Shown here piece after piece: positions 7,211 through 9,571 of a stretch of DNA of 9,571 nt (the stretch's first letter is position 1; every line of letters begins with the position of its first letter). Origin of the DNA: Bacillota bacterium (GTDB lineage: Bacteria; Bacillota; Clostridia; Christensenellales; Borkfalkiaceae); contig JAETTR010000033.1 of the NCBI GenBank assembly GCA_021768985.1, positions 1 through 9,571 of the forward strand. The letters are read 5' to 3'. A program made the translations under genes and the position numbers. The notes below the pieces were generated by a model. That model worked only from the letters and a program-made list of their open reading frames with translations, did no database searches and was not told where the DNA came from.

Positions 7211-7234
7211 TTATTTGCAAGAAATATGATACAC
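7211..7234 (-). CDS. Candidate 7-residue leader peptide (MYHISCK) of the attenuator
   Basis: A GTG at 7234-7232 opens a 7-codon frame that closes with TAA at 7213-7211. AGGTGA (7244-7239), complementary to the end of 16S rRNA, lies 4 nt before the start, which corresponds to about 7 nt from a full AGGAGG register. An in-frame stop lies 8 codons upstream, so this is the only start in this frame. The codons after the start coincide exactly with RNA segment 1 of the attenuator, as expected for a stalling peptide. Alternative: a GTG at 7242 opens a hydrophobic 30-codon frame ending at 7150, but it has almost no spacing from a Shine-Dalgarno site. Confidence 0.5.
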   Translation of the reverse strand: MYHISCK

Positions 7235-7263
7235 TCCCTCACCTCTCGTTTGTTATCAATAAA

Positions 7264-7292
7264 ATTGTAGCACACGTTTTACGAAAAAGCAA
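7264..7292 (-). promoter_or_regulatory. Extended -10 promoter for the Lsa-like gene
   Basis: Minus strand: -35 TTGCTT (7292-7287), 17-nt spacer, -10 TACAAT (7269-7264) with TG one base upstream (TGTGCTACAAT). The start site is expected near 7257. The -35 begins inside the loop of the terminator hairpin of the upstream permease gene. The same TGTGCTACAAT occurs at the AbrB operon promoter. Confidence 0.7.
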
Positions 7293-7300
7293 GCTTTTTC
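7283..7300 (-). terminator. Probable terminator of the AbrB-ABC transporter operon
   Basis: GAAAAAGC and GCTTTTTC form an inverted repeat (7-bp stem, 4-nt loop) 15 nt after the permease stop. Its T-run is part of the 3' arm and is not followed by more T, so termination may be weak and some read-through into the Lsa leader is possible. Confidence 0.5.
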
Positions 7301-7315
7301 TCGTACTCCGCTGCC

Positions 7316-7975
7316 TTATAAATCCGTTTTTTCAAAATGCTTTGCGGAGAGAACGCACGCGAGAAGGGTACCGCCGAGATAGACGGCGAGTCCGCCGAAG
7401 AAGAACCCCGCCTTCACGCCCAAATTCGCGGGATCGGGCGAAACGAGCAGATCGGAATACACGGGCGCGGTAAAGCGCAACGCGCACAGCACGCCGATCA
7501 GCGCAAACTGCACGATCGCCGCCGTCAGAAAGGGAACGCCCACCTTTACGGGATTTCGGAAATACCACGGAAAAAAGATCAGGTTGAATCCCGCAAGCAG
7601 GACGAAGCCGTGACCGAGCAACGCAAGGTTGGCGCACGAACCCGCCAGATTCGTCTGCATTTCCGCGGGCAGGCAGAGCTCCTTTACGGCGATCGCCAAC
7701 CCCATGACCAGAATCAGCGCGCATTGGAAGACCGCGCAGAACAGCACGCGGGCGATCGCCGCATCCCGTTTGCGGACGGGCAACGTGCAGGTAAAGGACG
7801 CGTCGCCGTTTTCCCGCGCCGTGAGACAGACGAAGAACACCGAAAGCCCCGAAAAAAAGAACGCTACCTCGTAAGGATAATTCGGAACGAACACGAAGAG
7901 CCCGAAAAACGCGAATATCATACTCGTCGGGTGCAAACAGAGCGCGAACTCTTTTTTTAACAGTCTGAACATCAT
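7316..7975 (-). CDS. ABC-2 type transporter permease, six predicted membrane segments
   Basis: This is the 219-residue membrane partner of the adjacent ATPase. Hydrophobic segments lie at about 18-30, 36-53, 76-97, 113-135, 147-166 and 186-210. The cytoplasmic loop TLPVRKRDAAIARVLF (64-79) resembles the LPV-x-RKDI-x-x-x-K motif of the ABC2_membrane_5 permeases that pair with YtrB-like ATPases. The start at 7975 forms an ATGA overlap with the ATPase stop (TGA 7974-7972) and has GGGAG 4 nt upstream; a second ATG follows at once (7972). The open frame extends upstream to 8512, but that part is an antisense-like Arg-rich shadow of the ATPase gene. The substrate is unknown; related systems act in cell-envelope stress or antimicrobial peptide and bacteriocin self-protection. 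Confidence 0.85.
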   Translation of the reverse strand: MMFRLLKKEFALCLHPTSMIFAFFGLFVFVPNYPYEVAFFFSGLSVFFVCLTARENGDASFTCTLPVRKRDAAIARVLFCAVFQCALILVMGLAIAVKELCLPAEMQTNLAGSCANLALLGHGFVLLAGFNLIFFPWYFRNPVKVGVPFLTAAIVQFALIGVLCALRFTAPVYSDLLVSPDPANLGVKAGFFFGGLAVYLGGTLLACVLSAKHFEKTDL

Positions 7976-8817
7976 AACGCTCCCGCTCCTCCTGAATTTC
8001 TTCTCTCGTATTCCAGATGCACGATGATCTCGTCGAGGGTGGGTTCGCGCAACGCAACTCCTTTCATTTGCCGATCGCGCGGGACGAGCCCCTCGTAACC
8101 CTCTTTCACCGTCTTGACCCCGATCGCGCCGGAAAGCGCCGCTCTGTCGGGCGCGGTCGCCGCGAGATATTTTTCCGCAAGCGAGCGCAACGGCTCCTCT
8201 ACGAGCAATCTGCCGTTCGAAAGCAGGACGATATCGTCGGCGATTCGAGTGAGATCGGAGACGATATGCGTGGAAAAGAGCACCGCAACCCCCTCTTCCC
8301 GCACGAGGGAGAGCACCGTGTCGCAGAACTCCTCGCGGGAGAGCGGGTCGAGCCCGCTCGTGGGTTCGTCGAGAATCAGCAGGCGCGCCCCGTGCGAAAG
8401 CGCGAGCGCAAGGGATAATTTCACCCGCATTCCCTCCGAGAGCTCGGAGGTCTTTTTTTGCGGATCGAGCCCGAACCGATCGCAATACCGCGCGAATTTT
8501 TCTCCGTTCCATGCGGAATAGAAGGGCGCGACCGCATTTGCCAACGCGCCCACCCGCTTCTGCGGATAGGCGCGGAATCCGCCGCCCGCGTATCCCACGA
8601 CCGCTTTCGCCTCCCGCTCATAAGAAGGAATCCCGAAAATCTCCGCACTGCCTTCCGTGCGGATCAGCCCCATGATTCCCTTTAAGGTTGTCGATTTGCC
8701 CGCGCCGTTTGCGCCGACCAGCCCGCAGATCCGACCTTCCTCCACCCGAAAGCTCACGCCGTCGAGCACGAACGCGGGATAACGCTTCATCAGGTTGCTT
8801 ACGTTGAGCGCCGTCAT
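7972..8817 (-). CDS. ABC transporter ATP-binding protein, YtrB-like
   Basis: This 281-residue ATPase powers the adjacent ABC-2 permease. Motifs are Walker A GANGAGKST (35-43), signature LSEGM (126-130, a variant of LSGGQ common in this subfamily), Walker B LLILDEP (146-152), SGLD (154-157) and switch His184 in STHIVSDL. The segment FYSAWNGEKFARYCDRFGLDP (99-119) before the signature is typical of the YtrB-like group. The usual Q-loop glutamine is not evident (GYAGGGFRAY). The start ATG at 8817 overlaps the AbrB stop by ATGA and follows GGGGAGAGGGG. The frame is open up to 9090, but those extra 91 residues are an out-of-frame copy of the AbrB gene. Such operons are often controlled by a GntR-type repressor; here an AbrB-type protein takes that place. 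Confidence 0.93.
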   Translation of the reverse strand: MTALNVSNLMKRYPAFVLDGVSFRVEEGRICGLVGANGAGKSTTLKGIMGLIRTEGSAEIFGIPSYEREAKAVVGYAGGGFRAYPQKRVGALANAVAPFYSAWNGEKFARYCDRFGLDPQKKTSELSEGMRVKLSLALALSHGARLLILDEPTSGLDPLSREEFCDTVLSLVREEGVAVLFSTHIVSDLTRIADDIVLLSNGRLLVEEPLRSLAEKYLAATAPDRAALSGAIGVKTVKEGYEGLVPRDRQMKGVALREPTLDEIIVHLEYERRNSGGAGAL

Positions 8818-9035
8818 TTCCCCTCTCCCCGCACGCCGCAGATGGCGTTCCAGAACGCTTCGGCGTAGGAGAACGGCTGAATCGCGATCCCCTGCCCCTT
8901 GTCCGCCATTAAAATCAGACTGTCGCCCGCTTTGATCCCGAACATTTCGCGCACCTCTTTGGGAATCACGATCTGCCCCTTTTCGCCGATTTTCACCGTC
9001 GCCATAAATTTCCCTTCGGGAAAATTCTCGCCCAT
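8814..9035 (-). CDS. AbrB/MazE/SpoVT-type DNA-binding regulator
   Basis: This 73-residue protein contains one swapped-hairpin AbrB domain: ATVKIGEKGQIVIPKEVREM (12-31), then FGIKAGDSLILMADKGQGIAI (32-52). Such proteins bind DNA as dimers or tetramers. As first gene of the operon it most likely autoregulates itself and the ABC transporter. The C-terminal part (PFSYAEAFWNAICGVRGEGK) is not part of the domain and may sense or contact a partner. Two starts are plausible: ATG 9035 with GAGGT 5 nt upstream, or ATG 9005 with GAAGGG 6 nt upstream, which would give 63 residues and begin right at the conserved domain. No toxin gene follows, so a toxin-antitoxin role is unlikely. Confidence 0.88.
   Translation of the reverse strand: MGENFPEGKFMATVKIGEKGQIVIPKEVREMFGIKAGDSLILMADKGQGIAIQPFSYAEAFWNAICGVRGEGK
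9009..9023 (-). other. Hairpin at the alternative AbrB start
   Basis: TTTCCC-GAA-GGGAAA on the minus strand makes a perfect 6-bp stem, extendable past one bulged base. Its 3' arm contains the GAAGGG ribosome-binding site for the alternative ATG at 9005. It could hide that site, or, as DNA, be an operator half-site pair for the AbrB protein. Function is inference. Confidence 0.4.
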
Positions 9036-9078
9036 AATTACCTCGTATGAATCGTATAACTTTTCTTGCTTTTCCTAC

Positions 9079-9107
9079 ATTGTAGCACAAAATAAAAATC
9101 CCGTCAA
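9079..9107 (-). promoter_or_regulatory. Promoter of the AbrB-ABC transporter operon
   Basis: Minus strand: -35 TTGACG (9107-9102), 17-nt spacer, -10 TACAAT (9084-9079) with TG one base upstream. Expected start near 9072, giving a leader of about 37 nt to ATG 9035. The first five bases of the -35 form the loop of the DUF368 terminator hairpin. Confidence 0.8.
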
Positions 9108-9116
9108 GGGATTTTT
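9094..9116 (-). terminator. Intrinsic terminator of the DUF368 gene
   Basis: AAAAATCCC (9116-9108) and GGGATTTTT (9102-9094) form a 9-bp stem with loop TTGAC, followed by ATTTTG. It starts 8 nt after the DUF368 stop and shares its loop with the -35 box of the next operon. Confidence 0.75.
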
Positions 9117-9124
9117 ATCATTTT

Positions 9125-9571
9125 TTATTTTTGTTCCGATTCCCGTTTCTTCTTTTCCGCTTCGCGCGCAAATCGTACGAGACAGTAGGAGATCGCGATT
9201 CCGAACGCAAGCAACAATACGGATACGATCCAGTACCAGGGGTTCGTCGGCAGGGTTGCAAGCGTCAGCCCCGCTTCGCCCGCCGTGGAAACGAACACCG
9301 CGGGAACCGAACCCACGATAAAACCGAGGATCGCGAAATAGGTGCCGCGCGGGAATTTTTTGAGCAGAAATGTCAAGAGCACGGAGATTCCGAAAAACCC
9401 GACGCCGATCCCGATGACGAGGCAGAACAGCACGAGAATGCAGATTCCCACCCGATCCCCCGCGAGAAGGTTTTTGGTGACTAGCTCGACGATGGGATTG
9501 TAGTAACCGAAAATGAGGAGCAGCATGGAACCCGAAATACCGGGAACGACGAGCGCGCACGAACCGACGAT
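9125..9571 (-). CDS. DUF368 membrane protein (PopT-like undecaprenyl-phosphate translocase family), 5' part outside the window
   Basis: This is the C-terminal 148 residues of a polytopic membrane protein, open in frame from the window edge (9571) to TAA at 9127-9125. Near the start it shows VVPGISGSMLLLIFGYY, which matches the (I/V)PG(I/V)SGS motif of DUF368 proteins. Further hydrophobic segments follow around residues 39-62, 68-83 and 98-117, and the tail is a charged cytoplasmic FAREAEKKKRESEQK. DUF368 proteins have been assigned a role in flipping undecaprenyl phosphate back across the membrane for peptidoglycan precursor recycling. The protein here would do the same by homology; no catalytic residue can be checked in this fragment. 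The internal ATG at 9526 is not the start, because the conserved motif begins before it. Confidence 0.85.
   Translation of the reverse strand: MVGSCALVVPGISGSMLLLIFGYYNPIVELVTKNLLAGDRVGICILVLFCLVIGIGVGFFGISVLLTFLLKKFPRGTYFAILGFIVGSVPAVFVSTAGEAGLTLATLPTNPWYWIVSVLLLAFGIAISYCLVRFAREAEKKKRESEQK

Larger units (their letters stand above)
7035..7257 (-). promoter_or_regulatory. Predicted ribosome-mediated transcription attenuator leader of the Lsa-like gene
   Basis: The untranslated leader holds four complementary segments (minus strand). Segment 1 (7231-7214) pairs with segment 2 (7168-7148) over 18 bp with one 3-nt bulge. A second hairpin (7203-7173, 13-bp stem with one G-G mismatch and one G-U) nests between them. 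Segment 3 (7102-7091) pairs with segment 4 (7086-7075) as an intrinsic terminator. Segment 2 can instead pair with segment 4: GCAAGAAAGAA (7165-7155) is an exact 11-nt complement of TTCTTTCTTGC (7090-7080), extendable by one A-U and two G-U pairs. A short leader ORF covers segment 1. Expected logic: a free ribosome allows 1:2 and the terminator (off); a drug-stalled ribosome masks segment 1, so 2:4 forms and transcription continues (on). The pairings are visible in the sequence; the drug response is inference from ABC-F and erm leaders. Confidence 0.75.

Noticed and set aside
7150..7242. Alternative 30-codon leader ORF from GTG 7242, hydrophobic
   Set aside because: Not fully excluded, but its start has no properly spaced ribosome-binding site, whereas the 7-codon frame from GTG 7234 does.
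7976..8512. 179-codon extension of the permease frame, as a possible fusion protein
   Set aside because: It overlaps the ATPase coding sequence in another frame and is Arg-rich; the ATGA start at 7975 fits the family.
8818..9090. N-terminal extension of the ABC ATPase frame up to 9090
   Set aside because: It is the AbrB gene read out of frame, and ATG 8817 has an ATGA overlap, a good ribosome-binding site and the canonical family N-terminus.

Overview
The window looks like a chromosomal segment from an uncultured or poorly described member of the Clostridia (Bacillota). Evidence for this is moderately GC-rich coding DNA with AT-rich intergenic gaps, near-consensus housekeeping (sigma-A type) promoters, AGGAGG-type Shine-Dalgarno sites, and proteins of Firmicutes type: YkpA/YbiT- and Lsa-like ABC-F ATPases, a YtrB-like ABC transporter driven by an AbrB-type regulator, and a DUF368 protein. 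The assignment to class is inference; there is no rRNA or other marker. No tRNA, CRISPR array, insertion sequence or phage gene was seen.

Layout. 1-1100 (+): a MATE efflux transporter, cut by the window edge and broken by a +1 frameshift near 395. 2420-756 (-): a GH13 alpha-amylase/neopullulanase-like enzyme whose expected stop is apparently replaced by TGG at 1107-1109, so its frame runs antisense through the MATE gene. 4067-2490 (-): a YkpA/YbiT-type ABC-F ATPase, closed by a terminator. 4068-4208: a divergent promoter region. 4209-5579 (+): a class 3 aldehyde dehydrogenase with a perfect consensus promoter so close to its GTG start that the mRNA should be leaderless. 7034-5571 (-): an Lsa-family antibiotic-resistance ABC-F protein preceded by a ~220-nt leader. 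9035-7316 (-): an AbrB regulator, ABC ATPase and ABC-2 permease operon joined by two ATGA overlaps. 9571-9125 (-): the C-terminal part of a DUF368 membrane protein (family of undecaprenyl-phosphate translocases).

The most interesting element is the leader of the Lsa-like gene (about 7035-7257, minus strand). It has a promoter, a 7-codon candidate leader peptide lying exactly on one RNA arm, and four mutually complementary segments. These can form either a 1:2 stem plus a 3:4 intrinsic terminator just before the ribosome-binding site, or a 2:4 antiterminator. This is the architecture expected of ribosome-stalling transcription attenuation that switches on a ribosome-protection protein when antibiotic is present. 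I know this principle from other ABC-F genes; this particular leader is not one I recognise.

Smaller points: two promoters have their -35 box inside the preceding gene's terminator hairpin and share the same TGTGCTACAAT -10 region. The YkpA-like ABC-F has lost Walker A of one half and the signature of the other half, which leaves one intact composite ATP site and one degenerate site.
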